A DNA stretch of 64,000 bases from Chamaecyparis obtusa (taxonomy: Eukaryota; Streptophyta; Pinopsida; Cupressales; Cupressaceae): the NCBI GenBank assembly GCA_027943335.1, contig BSBK01002159.1, positions 310,001 to 374,000 of the forward strand. The letters run 5' to 3'. Shown in pieces: positions 22,748-34,830 of this stretch. How positions within the stretch are numbered: position 1 is the stretch's first letter; each line of letters opens with the position of its first letter. Made by a program: the position numbers and the translations under genes. The notes beneath the pieces were generated by a model that was not told the origin of the DNA, made no database searches, and worked only from the letters and a program-made list of their open reading frames with translations.

Positions 22748-22846
22748 GTAAGAACTCGCCACGTTATAACCATGTTTTCTGTTTAAAAATCATTGGTCTT
22801 GAAACTCTCAAAGATACTAACGCCAAGGATGGTCATGAATGGCCAG

Positions 22847-23298
22847 ATGTAGATGAATGCGGTCATAAATGGTTGAATATGTGCGTTGGAGAGGAGAGAG
22901 GAGGAATATGTCAAAATTCTGTAGGTTCGTACAACTGTTCATGTGGAAAGGATTTGTGGGAGATGGCTTCAGAAATGGGAAAGGATGCACGGGTATTATC
23001 TCTGCACTCTTGTTAATTAGAACCATCATTAGTATAATGTGCTCTCTTTCACAATCATTTCTCTTTTAAATCTCAACGATCCTAACTGAAGCGATGATCA
23101 ATCTTATAGATATAAACGAGTGTAGTTATAATAGAAGCCGAAGTATGTGCGTTGGAGCAGAGGAAGGGGGAATATGCTATAATTTGACAGGTTCCTACAA
23201 CTGTTCATGTGCAAAAGGATTTGTAGGTAATGGCTTTAGAAATGGCACAAGATGCATGTCCACAACCTCAAATCGCCTTGCCTTTGCCGCTAGCATAT
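22847..23298 (+). pseudogene. WAK-like exons 2 and 3: two calcium-binding EGF-like modules
   Basis: Exon 2 (22847-22992) follows acceptor CCAG and encodes DVDEC, CVGEERGGICQNSVGSYNCSC, then shifts frame near 22945 where one G seems lost; the other frame gives GFVGDGFRNGKGC. Exon 3 begins at 23110 after acceptor TATAG with DINEC, then GGICYNLTGSYNCSC and GFVGNGFRNGTRC. Both have the D-x-(D/N)-E-C calcium-binding signature and both are entered in phase 1. The exons are near-duplicates. The donor of exon 3 is not clear: the GT at 23299 fits the phase but would create a TGA across the junction. Confidence 0.8.
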
Positions 23299-23412
23299 GT
23301 AGAAATATCGAATATACTGCCTATGTTTTTGTTTTATTTTAATAGTTTGACTTAAACATATTAAAAAACAGACATTTTTTTATTTTAACGACTGATCCGG
23401 TAAAATACACAG

Positions 23413-24589
23413 GATCCGTCTCTTCGTTTCTGCTCGTCTCCTTAGCTGCGGCCTTTTTGGTATGGTGGCTAAAGAAACGCCACTTGAAACTTGTGGAGGC
23501 CAAGTATTACCAGCTGTTACAGCAACACATGTATTCTACGGTAGGGAGAGAAAGCCTGAGAATTTTTTCTGCGAAAGAATTGGCAAGAGCTGCTAATAAT
23601 TATTCAAATGAAATGTTGTTGGAAAGTGGTGGCTTTGGAACTGTGTTCAAAAGTATTCTATCGGATGGTACTCTTGTGGCCATTAAAAAGTCCAAGCAAG
23701 CTTTAAAAGTAGAAGATGATCATGAGTTTCTCAACGAAGTTACAATTCTCTCCCAAATAAATCATAGATATATAGTGAAATTGTTAGGTTGCTGCATCCA
23801 AACTAAATTCCCGTTGTTGGTATCTGAATTCATTCCAAATGGAACACTCTTTCAACATTTGCATTCAAATGAGGGGCTTTTGCCTTGGGCGCAACGTTTG
23901 CAGATTGCAATTGAAACAGGGGAGGCTTTGGCATATCTACACTCTGGATCATCTCAAACCATATTCCACCGAGATGTAAAATCATCCAATATTCTTTTGA
24001 ATGAGAGACTCTCTCCCAAAGTTGCAGATTTCGGGATTTCTCGTCTCATCTCGGCTTCCAATAACACACATGTCACCACTAGTAATATAAAAGGCACTTG
24101 GGGTTACTTAGATCTTGAGTATTTCCAAACGCTTCAACTCACCGAAAAAAGTGATGTTTATAGTTTTGGGGTAGTCCTGGTTGAGCTTTTAACAGCTCTG
24201 AAACCTATCTAGATAGGGACAGCCACGAGTGGAGTCTATCTAGTCTTTTTCTGTCCAGACTCAGCAACAATCATTTTACAGAAATCATAGACAGCAAAGT
24301 GTTGGAGGAGGAAAACTTGCAACAGATGGAAGGTATGGCAGAGATCGCAAGAGAGTGCCTTCATTTTGAACGGAGGAAGAGACCCTCAATGAAAGAGGTA
24401 GTGCAGAAACTTATTTCGGTGAGAGAGGGCACGAGAAGGACAAAATTCCATGACAGTGACAAATGTGATGACACAATATTTGAGCAGCCAAGAATTTCCA
24501 GGAAACATCACAAATGCCATACTTATTCAGGAGCTATACTTTTCCATTTAGAGCTGAGAGTACGTTGGACGAACCAGAAACTGCATTGA
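23413..24589 (+). pseudogene. WAK-like exon 4: transmembrane helix and Ser/Thr kinase domain
   Basis: The acceptor ACACAG precedes SFLLVSLAAAFLVWW (membrane helix), then KKRHLK and a juxtamembrane segment. Kinase motifs in order are SGGFGTVF (glycine loop, first Gly of the usual LGxGGFG replaced), VAIKKSK (catalytic Lys), HRDVKSSNILL (catalytic loop), VADFGISRL (DFG) and GTWGYLDLEYF. Plant kinases have DPEY at the last position, so Pro is Leu here. SDVYSFGVVLVELLT follows. The frame breaks near 24208; subdomains X-XI resume in another frame (RDSHEW, then ARECLHFERRKRPSMKEV at about 24345) to the stop at 24587-24589. Confidence 0.85.
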
Positions 24590-27500
24590 TTCAGATGTTG
24601 ACCATGGCTGTTTGATTCAGAAAAGGAAATCATAAGGTTTAATTTTTGTATTAGAAAAATATTTGAATAGCTATTATAGAAATAAGGGCTGCGTGGCAGC
24701 ATAATTCTTCCATACTTAGCAGGACAATTTTTGTTGGAGCCTTGGTAATGTTTAACTATACTTGCTCATAACTGATAGCTTGTGCCTAGTCTATGGTTTT
24801 GTGGACTAAGGAACAGCCAGGCTATCTAAAAGATGGATAAAATAAGGTTGAAGTCATTAGAAGTTCAACGCTCATTTCTGTATAATGAAGGATTCAAGTT
24901 GCTGAAAGAAAGACTCAATAGTCTGTCTTTGCTGTTCATTTTTCTGAAAAATGCAGAGTCGGAAGTTTATGGAGTTGTGCCAATAATTCTCGTTTTACAA
25001 GTTTGCTTGTAGGTATTTTCTCTTAGGCGTCTTCATCTTTCTGTTATGGGGTTCTAACCATGGATTCAGTACCCTGCAATTTTAGACTTTGTAACCCTCA
25101 GTACAGTTTGCTGAGAAGCGGGCTTGCTAATGCATTTTGTTTCGTAGTCTTCTTTAGTTTAGTATGTAATCTAAAAGAGAATAAGGGTTTTAGAGTGCTC
25201 TTACAATTTTTGTTGGCACCCATATGAAGCTCAATTTTCTTGGTGCTTGTGCATTTTTTTGGCACCTATACGAAGCTACATTTTCTTATTGCTGCTCAAT
25301 GTCAATTATAGTCTTCACCTGTTATAGTCTTCACCTGTTAGGATGCAATATTGTTGTATCACGGTCTAATTGCTTTACTCAGTGAGTCTTGCAAGTTGTT
25401 CCAAGATGAAAGATGAAGTTATTGTACAACTATGGCCTAGGAGAAAGAAGAAGAATGAAATGGCTTTCAAACGAAGTAAAGACATGAAGGGCGTTCTCCA
25501 CCCAAATCTCTAACACTTAAGAACAAGGGTCTCACACATCTCCCACGGACAAACCACCAACAATCCCACCAAAAAGTAATGCATGCTAAAGATTAAGTGA
25601 AAGACTCTTAACAAATGCTGGGCGCATGTGTTGGGTGGCAAAACCATGAGTAAATTAAGCCAAAAGTCGTGAAACAAGGCAAAAACATTACTGATCTCCA
25701 CTAGGTTATAAAGCTCTGAAATTAGGCCCATTTTTGCAGTGATTAAACAGTTAGTAACGTGTGCCTAAAACATAAGAAAAAAGGCAGACTTTAGTAAAAA
25801 ACACCAGATGTTATGATGATTTCGAGTTAAAAATGAGGTGCACTTTTTAGTGGGTTTATCCAACTCTTTTGTGCCCCTAAGTTTATAAATCATTGCAAAA
25901 GCTTGAGTGAGACATGCATCTTAGGCTAAATCAAAAAATTCAACAAAGAGAAGTGCACATATTGATATCTAAAACCCATAGAAAACTCTGTGTAACTCAC
26001 AAAGCAGAGGCAATTAGTTTAATAGAATTCACCCATGCTCTAATTGACATTTCTAAGGTCTTTGCAAATCTGGGAAAAGTGACAGAAGTCGAGAGTCAGG
26101 GCGAAGATGTAAAACAGAGCAAGTGTTGGAATTCAAGCGCATTTCAACTGGCAAGGCCATAAGTAATGTCCGCAGGGAAGAAAGAGGATGATGAATAAGT
26201 TATGAGTTCAAGTGGCAAGGCCATAAGTTATGAATAAGGTCTAAATCAACAATCATTATGTTTAGGCATGAATGTATAATGGCTTAGTCTCTACTATCAC
26301 TCTTAGTCTGTCACTTCAAACTGCCTAGGGTTTTTTCATCATTTAAACATGTTCTCAATCCCTGATAGACATGGATTTTCAAATACAGCAATAGTTCGGA
26401 TACCTTCTTCATTGCAGATTTCGAGGTGGCTTACATATATCTTTTATTAATTTCATCGAGTCTCAACTCTCAAGTCAGGGTTTTGGAATTCTTCAGAAAA
26501 CACAAGGGATTGCAGTACAAAAAATTGTTTCAAACTTCCCAATGGGCATTCAAGTGCAAGTTACTATTTTCCAATAGTAATCACATCTACCTACGATTAT
26601 TCTCAAGCAGTGGGTGATGATCTATTTTAGGCTATTTTAGTTAAGTTGTATTATTACTTGTTTTATTACAAGTTTTTCTTTGAAATTTGTTTCTTTCTGT
26701 TTTTCCTACAGCGCTTGCATGGCTTTGCATTATTCAATTAAAGTAGGGTAGGATTAATGTTTGTAATTTTATCAAATAAATTGAAATGAAATTGTGTTAC
26801 GTCAATATATATTTTCAATCCTATTTGTTTAGTTTTTTTAAATTCTATGTTAGCTATTTTTTCAATCTTGTTTATAGTAGAACACAAATCTTTTGATTTA
26901 GGTAGAAGTTCTTGCATTTGTATATGTTAAAATAGTTTGTCTTCGTTGATAAATTTTATTCGTAGAGTTCTATATAATTCATAGTTTTAGTCAAGCTTAT
27001 ATCTATATAAAAATAAAGCTTCAAAATTATTTTTAATAAATAATTTAGAAAATGGTCAATGGTTCTTTTGTGTAGCTCTACAGAAGTGAACCACATATGT
27101 CACAATAGTTGCAAAGAGTTAAGAAGAGAGTTGCTCATGTTGTATACAAGTGTTTAATATGTCTTGAATATGTTACAGTTTTTTCAATATAATGTCAATT
27201 GTCTCATCTACATGTCTATTCATTGATTCATAGTTTTCTACATCTATGATAAATTATCTAAGGATTTTGTTGATTCAATTCTTCATTTTATTTTGTGCAC
27301 ATTATAAACAAAACCTAGCAATGCAACAATACAAGTTGAGTAATATCTTGCTTGTCAAGTTTTGTATGTTATTTAAGACTTTCCTATGAGTGATCCTTTT
27401 CTTTTGTAATGTACACCTAAGTGAAGCACATTAAACATGTTTAGTGTAAAAATCTAAAACTGATTAATGCATTATCTTTGTTTTATGTCATAATCTTCTC

Positions 27501-28480
27501 ATTAATTCTTGTGTCCGTATTAACTAAATAATTTTGAATTAAGTTAATTAGCTATCACTTCTTCCAAAATTAAATAAATTTTAAATAATTTATTTAATTT
27601 CTCATCTTGCATATTTAAACCCTCTTTATTCTTACACCTCATCATTGCATGTGCTAGTTATAGGGTCTACGCTCTCTCAAATTATTTTCTCATCTATTGA
27701 TCTTTCTAATTAATCCCCACCATTGACAAATGTTAAGTGAGGCATGTAAATGTGACAACTTGTCCATTTCTCCCTAAAGCATATCTTAATCAATTTTTCA
27801 TAGAGCTAGGAATATTATCATTTAAAGCACTTCAATACGCTAGAATTTTTATGTGCACCATCATTATCAAAGATCTATCAAGCATGCATTATTGGAAATC
27901 AAACCTTCATCCTATGAGGACACTATCTATCAAGCATCTATTATCATAATATCTCCATTTGCTTTAAAAATATAAAATGGACACTATTTATCTATAGCTA
28001 AAGTTTTAAGGTGTAACTTATAATGCAACTTGTCAAAATAGTATGTCTAGTTTGAAGTGTTCTATAAATGAATTTTTAATGATTCAAACAACTTAATCTA
28101 AAAACTCCTACTAGTTGAACAAAAAAACACTATTGGTTGTTAATAGAATATCATATTTTTATGTTAAATTTAACTTACGCAACCAAATAGACCAAATATC
28201 TATTAGCAACTATAAATATTTGTTATCTCTAACTTTTATATCCAACACAAATGCATTAATAGTTGAACACGTGCACAAAAAAATATTGTTATAAGAACAT
28301 CTTATTATATAAAATACAAATTATATTCAATTCAAATCCAAACCCATAGTTGAATGATAAAACCTTTTGACAATCCTCTACATTTCATGGAAAACACAAG
28401 GTATTTGTTGTGCCCACCTTTTGTCTTTGTGATAGGACAAATTATTAAATATGAGATACTCTAATGCATATACATTTCAA
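24590..28480. other. Intergenic DNA downstream of the kinase gene; no gene recognised
   Basis: The sequence is AT-rich, especially 26650-28480. Small imperfect repeats occur: two related units near 25200-25290 (each with GGCACC and GAAGCT), a doubled TATAGTCTTCACCTGT near 25313-25348, and CAAGTGGCAAGGCCATAAGT near 26146 and 26210. An 82-codon open stretch at 25914-26162 has no known signature. The first few hundred bases probably include the kinase 3' untranslated region. Confidence 0.5.
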
Positions 28481-29916
28481 CCCAAATAAATTTTTATTAA
28501 GGTAAAACAGGTTTGAAGGAACCTCAAAACCCTTTGCAACATAAGGCTACTAATAAAATAGAAAATAAAACTAAACCCAATAGCTAACCATTAGCAAAAA
28601 CACAAAAAAACCAACATAAAACTAAACATGGTCACAACTCCCAACCTACCTACTATATTTATTTAAGGATTTCAGAAACCTTTAGATTTTTGTCAATCAC
28701 TTGATTATGCATATCCATTACCTCATGGATGTTCTGGGATTGGTTTCCAAACACTCTTAATTGGCTTTAGGTATTAGCCAAGGGCCCCTATAGAATAGTA
28801 GAAATTGTTTCACCTTGATGGATTTTAGGGTCCATATCATGACTGACAACGTTAACTGAATTTTCCTTTTTCATAGTAACACCCACTTTGAATGCTTGAC
28901 CTTTTTCTTTGATAATCTCAAGGCCCACCACACTACTATAGACCATAGACTTAATAATGGAGATCATCACCTTAAGCTTTTTGTGCACTTTACTAATGGT
29001 GTCTTCTGGCATCTTAATTTTCTCCACCTAGTCTATCTTGATAGACTTCACATCCTTAGTGGATTCTTGAATTTAAGCCAATATTTTATTGGAACTATCC
29101 TTGTCCAACCCCTTATTCCTAGCATTCTAAGGATCATTGAGGGCATGTAGTTCACATTATCCTTGATTAAATTAATATTGTACATAAGCCAAATTACAAA
29201 CTTGGCAACCATCAACAATGTTTTTTAGCAGCACCGTCACATAAGCTAACTCATCCATTGGAGCATCATTGGCATCCATAGAAGCCTTCATAAGGATATT
29301 ACATAGAAATCACCCTTGACCTCTATAGAAACCTCATTATTAGAGTTAAAGATAGTAACTTGACCATCCTCCTCTAAATTCACTACCAACTCTTCAATGC
29401 TTGGGTCCTTTATGTAAGGTTGGGCCAAATTTCCTTTCCTCTTTTTCTCTTCCAAATTCCTACTAACCCTTTATCCTTCTTTCCTTGTTTCCCCTTCTTC
29501 ACCTTTTTGGGCTTGGAACAACTTCCCACTTTGAAGGTGAGTTTCTTTTCATTATCAACCCTAACTAGGTAGGAGTATATCGATTTGGGAATACTCTACA
29601 TCTTCTTGAGAATGTGAACTAGGGGGGACATATTTCTCATCATCTCCATCAGTTTCATAGCCATTAGACCAAGAGGGAATATAATTTTTGTTTTTATGAT
29701 CATTTTTAGCATTATATCTTAGTTTTTTCCTATTTCCAAGATAGAAACAAGCCTCCTGATCTGTGCGGTCACACTTCATATAGTGAATATGTTAAATAAC
29801 TAGATATGAATATTTTGAGCATATTCAATTTTTCCTTTAGGCTAAGAGGGCTTAAAATAGATGGACATAAATTTAGTGTAATCCATAATGAGTAGGATAA
29901 GGCCCTCATGGATGAT
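28481..29916 (-). pseudogene. Downstream half of an unrecognised gag-like ORF, interrupted by an insertion
   Basis: Directly left of the 17.9-kb element the - strand reads HEGLILLIMDYTKF, then a Pro/Lys/Ser-rich tail with stops, a KCDRTDQEACFYLGN stretch (about 29770), a Lys-rich stretch (about 29500) and further broken frames to about 28790. Its frame joins the half at 47862-48470 across one target-site copy. A possible AATAAA lies on the - strand near 28497. I do not recognise the protein. Position and style suggest a gag-like first ORF of a gymnosperm retroelement, which is inference. Confidence 0.45.
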
Positions 29917-32900
29917 TGTCATGCCCCACAAGGGAACCATGGAAGAGCACAAAGATTCTCTTAGGAAAGAAAACCTATGTAATGAACTATGAATCTTTTT
30001 TTTTCAAACTTTAAAAGATTTACATGCATAATAACATAAGCAAAGCTTAACTTGGATTCCTCCTATGGTTCCCTACTAGGATACTACCATCCATTTAAGT
30101 TTCTTTTTAAATCTACTAACAAATTAAACCAACTATATCATAACTTTTGAAGGTCCTAAGAAGGAAACATAATGCTTTCTTTCAGATTTTTAACTTGACA
30201 TTTAAATGCAAATCGACATTCCTAAGGATTCCATTTTAACAACATAGCATTTGAATCAATAATCACATCTAAATGCTTAGTTTAAGAATTTGAGCCATTA
30301 CATATATGAAATCATCACATTTGATTTACTATCCTTTCTTAACCATCAATAAGGTACAACATACCACTTTACATGAAAACTTATGAAATCCCTTTTCTTT
30401 TCCAACAAACATGATTTACATAAAGTTCACATTTTCCATTTTTCTTTTCCCTAAATCTACCCATTGCAAGATACATATATTTGAGATACATTAAAGATTA
30501 CATTACATTCATCTCCTCTTAGTAGGTTACAATAACTTTACATTTGATTGAAATTAATAAATAATAAGTAAGAAGTCTTCTTTCTTCAAAACTGGAACAA
30601 TGTGCAAGCAAGAATCCTTAAGCACTGCAATTGCAAATGGTACCTCGATAAAAATATTTACCACCCAACCATGTGGATACCAAAAGGCCCACTCCCCCAT
30701 GCTAGGGGATAAACACCAAGGTCCACGCAAGAAGAGATAACTAGGCCATTTCTAGGGTTGTGGTAACCTTTCCCAAACAATAAGTGAAAAGAAGATCAAA
30801 GTACAAAACCCTTTCCAAAAGGTTTCAAGACTTGGTAGAAAATCTAAGAGACAAGCTAGTAGAGTATCATCGCATAGCCCTCACTCCTTGGGTTGTCTTG
30901 GTACTAGCCACTCTTGGCCCCGGCTCCCAAGTAGGCACATGCACAATTGAATGCCTTTTGTACAAACAAGTGTCATTCAGTCGTATCTACACATAGGTAC
31001 CTTCTCCCACTCCCATCCATAGCCTTTACTAGCACTAATGGCATGGGTGAGGAATTACATTTATCATTTTAGTGTTTGTTTCCATCCCCATTAATTTAAT
31101 TAAAGTTATTAGTTGATTAGCACAACTCGTCAGTGGGTTATCCTAGTACTAGCCACTTAGGGCCCCGACCCCACACTGAGAGACACTCACCTAGTGTTCT
31201 TAGGTTTTCTACCCTTACCCAAGCATCATAAAAAAACAATACATGAATTAAAACAAATCATATAATCATTCTATAACTTACACGCAAGAATAGGAATGGT
31301 TAGGAAGCCATAGGATTTCCCTAGTCCACCGGACAACCCTAAACCCTAATCTTGATTCCTAAACACATCATGAAGATTAAATAGGCATCTAAATGCACCA
31401 TACATAATATACGTGAAAGGAAAAGTGTCACAAGATGCCCCAATAACACTTAGGGTTAACCACATATCACTTGGGAACCCTAAAACATAAAAAATGACCA
31501 AATCTAAGGCCTGACATGGAACTGCGCAGTTGGTTCAAGAAGCTATGTAGTTGGGCCATAGAAATACACAGTTGGGGCCTCAAGCTACATAGTCAGTAAT
31601 GTGAACTATGCAATTGGTCTCCAGAACTATGCAATTAGTTAGAGACTGATGATTTTTAAAAATGCAACTTGTAGGTTGGGTTTTCGGGTAAAACTGGGCA
31701 CGATGGAGGTAATGGATGCAGAATCAGGGAGCAACCCAGTTGATATCTCCCACTTTCCCTTCTAAAACATCCCTCAAACCCATTCTACCTACCAAACATA
31801 CCTACTCTAGATCTAAGAATCAAAAAGAGATACCTAGACCAGAATGAAACCAATGAAGGGAAATGAAGTTTTCTAAGATCTAGAAGTACCTACAGACCTC
31901 TAAAACATGTAAGAAGATATAAGAAAGATCCTAGGGAGTCTCTAGAATCTATCCAATACAATAATGAAGAAAAATCAACATACAATAGAAAGTACAATAG
32001 TTTATGCAATAAATATATTCCAACCACAACATAATTATCCTTTCTCCTAAGCCTATCTCACTTAATAATACAGTCACAATACCATAGCATATTCATTCTC
32101 TAATCTACAGATTTATAGAAGACATCAAGTAGATAGCATTCAAAAAATAAAAGCAAACACTCATACGAAGGATCATCCCAGGATATCTCCTACCTGGAGT
32201 CTTGCGGAGAATCATTGGAGAAGAAGGATCCTGTCAACCTTAGCCTACTTCCACCACTCCACCAGATTCCCTCTAATTGCATACACCACCTCTTCTGAAA
32301 TAATATATCATTCAATATAATATCCTGTCTAAACTATAATAAAATCTCCTGAGAATTACTTTCTGCCAACTCCCCTTCCCAAAGGGATTCTTCCCATATA
32401 AATACTAAGGGAGTAGTTGCATAGGAAAATCCAACTGATGCAACTATCCCAACCAATAATTAGTTAATAGTTTGGCTTAAACATATCAATAAATCCATTC
32501 TCTAGAAGGGGTTTATAAAATAATTTTAATCTTATTTATATTTCCCTTTATTAAGGAAGCAATAGTAACTATTACTTTTAATATAATTGTACTATTACCT
32601 TAGTTACTTAGGCTATGGTAAAAGAGTTTACCATATATTAATTAGTCATCCAAGTAAATAATTTTATTTGTTTATTATTATTATTTAAATAAAACACAAT
32701 TACTTTCACACACATATTTATAGAAATATATGTACCTATATGCATACGTGTGCACCCATATGCTTAGGTGTACATATATTATTAAAAATACATATTATTA
32801 TTAATATCATAAACATCTTATTATGAATATTATTATTTAATCAAATACTAAATCATACTTCATAAAAAGTACAATAATGATATATATAGGGTAACTACTA

Positions 32901-33575
32901 ACACAAGATGGATCATACCATAAACATAATTTAAAGTTACCAAACACAACATCATATATTCATAATTGCAAGAAGCAAGCAACAAGATCCACATAATCCA
33001 ACAAACTGAGATACACAAGGGACTAACTCGGGAACTCCCCACTTAAGGATCAAAAGGGTCAGAGGTAGAGTTCCTTCTGATGGAACCTTGGTGATATCTA
33101 CATAACAACAACAACAACAATTGATGATTTTGAGGGCTTGCTTAGACCTGTGAAACCAGGTAGACATGATGCCATGTACATGCAAGCCTGCATCACCGAG
33201 AAGAGATACATGCTCGTAGATACATAATAAGACATATATAAATAGATGACTAGGATCGATACATCATGTGGACCTCAACTAAGTGAGTAACTACAACTTC
33301 ATCTTGAGTCATGAAAACACATCAATCACATATATACATGATAATATGAGACATCATAGATAATAATGGTTAGATTCAAATCCTTGGGTTAGCTCTATAA
33401 AACATAGATGATTTCCAATTTTATAAGCATAGAATGATAATCATAAATGAGTGTATCTAAGCATCTAAAGCATATCATCATCTAATTAAGCATAACTATA
33501 AACATATAGTTCTAACTATCATAATGAAAAATGTCCAAATAAAGTCAAAGTATAATCATATGAGAGGGTATTACA
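29917..33575 (-). mobile_element. 3' LTR of the 17.9-kb chromovirus
   Basis: This 3659-bp LTR has TG...CA ends (on the + strand TGTCATGCC to GGGTATTACA). It matches the right LTR throughout, but contains about 155 bp (32462-32616) that the right LTR lacks. On the - strand it starts TGTAATACCC, preceded by a purine tract AGGGAGGAGGA (+ 33576-33586). It contains CATATG/CATACG-rich and ATT-iterated stretches and no credible ORF. Confidence 0.9.
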
Positions 33576-33589
33576 TCCTCCTCCCTAGA

Positions 33590-34830
33590 GTTAGGATTAC
33601 TCCTAGAAGCCTACAAATAGATAAGGATAAGCATCTCTAAGTCTAACATCATCCTCCCAAGTGGCTAAGGACTCATCATTGGGGTCCCATTTGACCCTTT
33701 TCCTGATATATGGTGCGACCCTTGAGGGTCAGTGTCTGTTGCTGCAAAATGCATACCGGCTCTAAAGCTAGCTTCCCGTCCGCTACCTATAATGCATTCC
33801 AATCCAAAACACGAGTCACATCAGGAATATATTTTCTAAGAATTGAAACATGAAATACATCGTGAATATGAGAAAGGTTGGGTGGAAAGGCAAGCTGATA
33901 AGCTACTGGTCCTATCCTCTCTAGGACATTAAAAGGGAAAACAAATCGGGGTGCCAACTTGGAGCCTTTTCTGTAATGGATTGGACTCTTTCACGGGCGT
34001 ACCCTAAGAAAAACTCTATCTCCAAGAGCGAAGTGTACATCAATCCTATGAGCATCTGCATACTTATTCTGCCTATCTTGAGCTATCAAAATATGCTCTC
34101 TAATATGCCTGACCTGCTACTTAATATCCTGTAACATCTCAGGGCCAAGAAGTACCCTGTCTTCCAAATGGTCCCAACTCAAAGGTGTATGGCATGGATG
34201 ACCATAAAAATCTTGAAAAGGAGACATTCCTATGGAAACATGGTATTTATTATTATATGCAAACTCCACCAAATATAAGTAATCTTTCCAATGGGTTTGT
34301 CTGTCCATAACATACATTCTGAGCATATCCTCAAGAACTTGATTGACTCGCTCGGTGTGCCCATCTGTCTCTGGATGATAGGCTGAACTGAAGTTGAGCT
34401 AAGTCCCTAATGTGTGCTGAAGTGAAGTCCAAAGTACAGATGTGAATACTAGATCATGATCAGAAATAATATTCCTGGGAATACCATGGAGTCTCACTAT
34501 GTCCTTCATAAATACTCTGGCTACCGATGCTGTAAAATAGGAAGAATGCATGGGAGAGAAATGGGCTACCATGGTAATTCTATCAAATATTACCATGATA
34601 GCGTCATGTCTCCATGGGGTAACTAGAAGTCCCACAATAAAGTCCATAGAGATAATATCCCATTTCCATTCTGGCACAAGGTGAGGTTGTAAAAGACCTG
34701 CTGGATATTGATACTCTACTTTCACTCTCTAGCATTCCAAACATCTTGTCACATAATCTACTATATCTCTCTTCATTCCCAACCAATAATACAGCTGGTG
34801 TAGATCAACATACATTTTCTTCACCCCTAG
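33590..34830 (-). pseudogene. Large chromovirus pol: integrase and C-terminal chromodomain
   Basis: From high to low coordinate: DIISMDFIVGL (first Asp, about 34660), IISDHDLVF (second Asp, about 34440), TDGHTERVNQVLE (catalytic Glu, about 34360), then HWKDYLYLVEFAYNN and the [21 protein letters not shown] module. The end is [33 protein letters not shown] and, after stops, ESLATWED and LRDAYPYLF (about 33630). This fits the chromodomain of Tekay-type elements, which reads histone marks to steer insertion. Active-site residues are kept but several stops interrupt. Confidence 0.8.

Larger units (their letters stand above)
21845..24589 (+). pseudogene. Wall-associated-kinase-like receptor kinase, frameshifted
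   Basis: The layout is signal peptide, GUB_WAK galacturonan-binding domain, two EGF-like exons, transmembrane helix and Ser/Thr kinase. This is the family architecture of wall-associated kinases, plasma-membrane receptors that sense cell-wall pectin. Exon boundaries can be read at 22747/22847 and 22992/23110, and the last acceptor is before 23413. The first two junctions are phase 1 with GT-AG ends, as in WAK genes. Three single-base frameshifts (near 22499, 22945 and 24208) each resume family sequence in another frame. It is the only host-type gene in the window. It is either a young pseudogene or a gene with assembly indels. Confidence 0.85.

Noticed and set aside
22817..23029. Antisense frame over the EGF exon
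   Set aside because: It is a shadow of the WAK-like gene on the other strand.
25914..26162. An 82-codon hypothetical gene
   Set aside because: No start context, splice partner or family signature; chance length in this composition.
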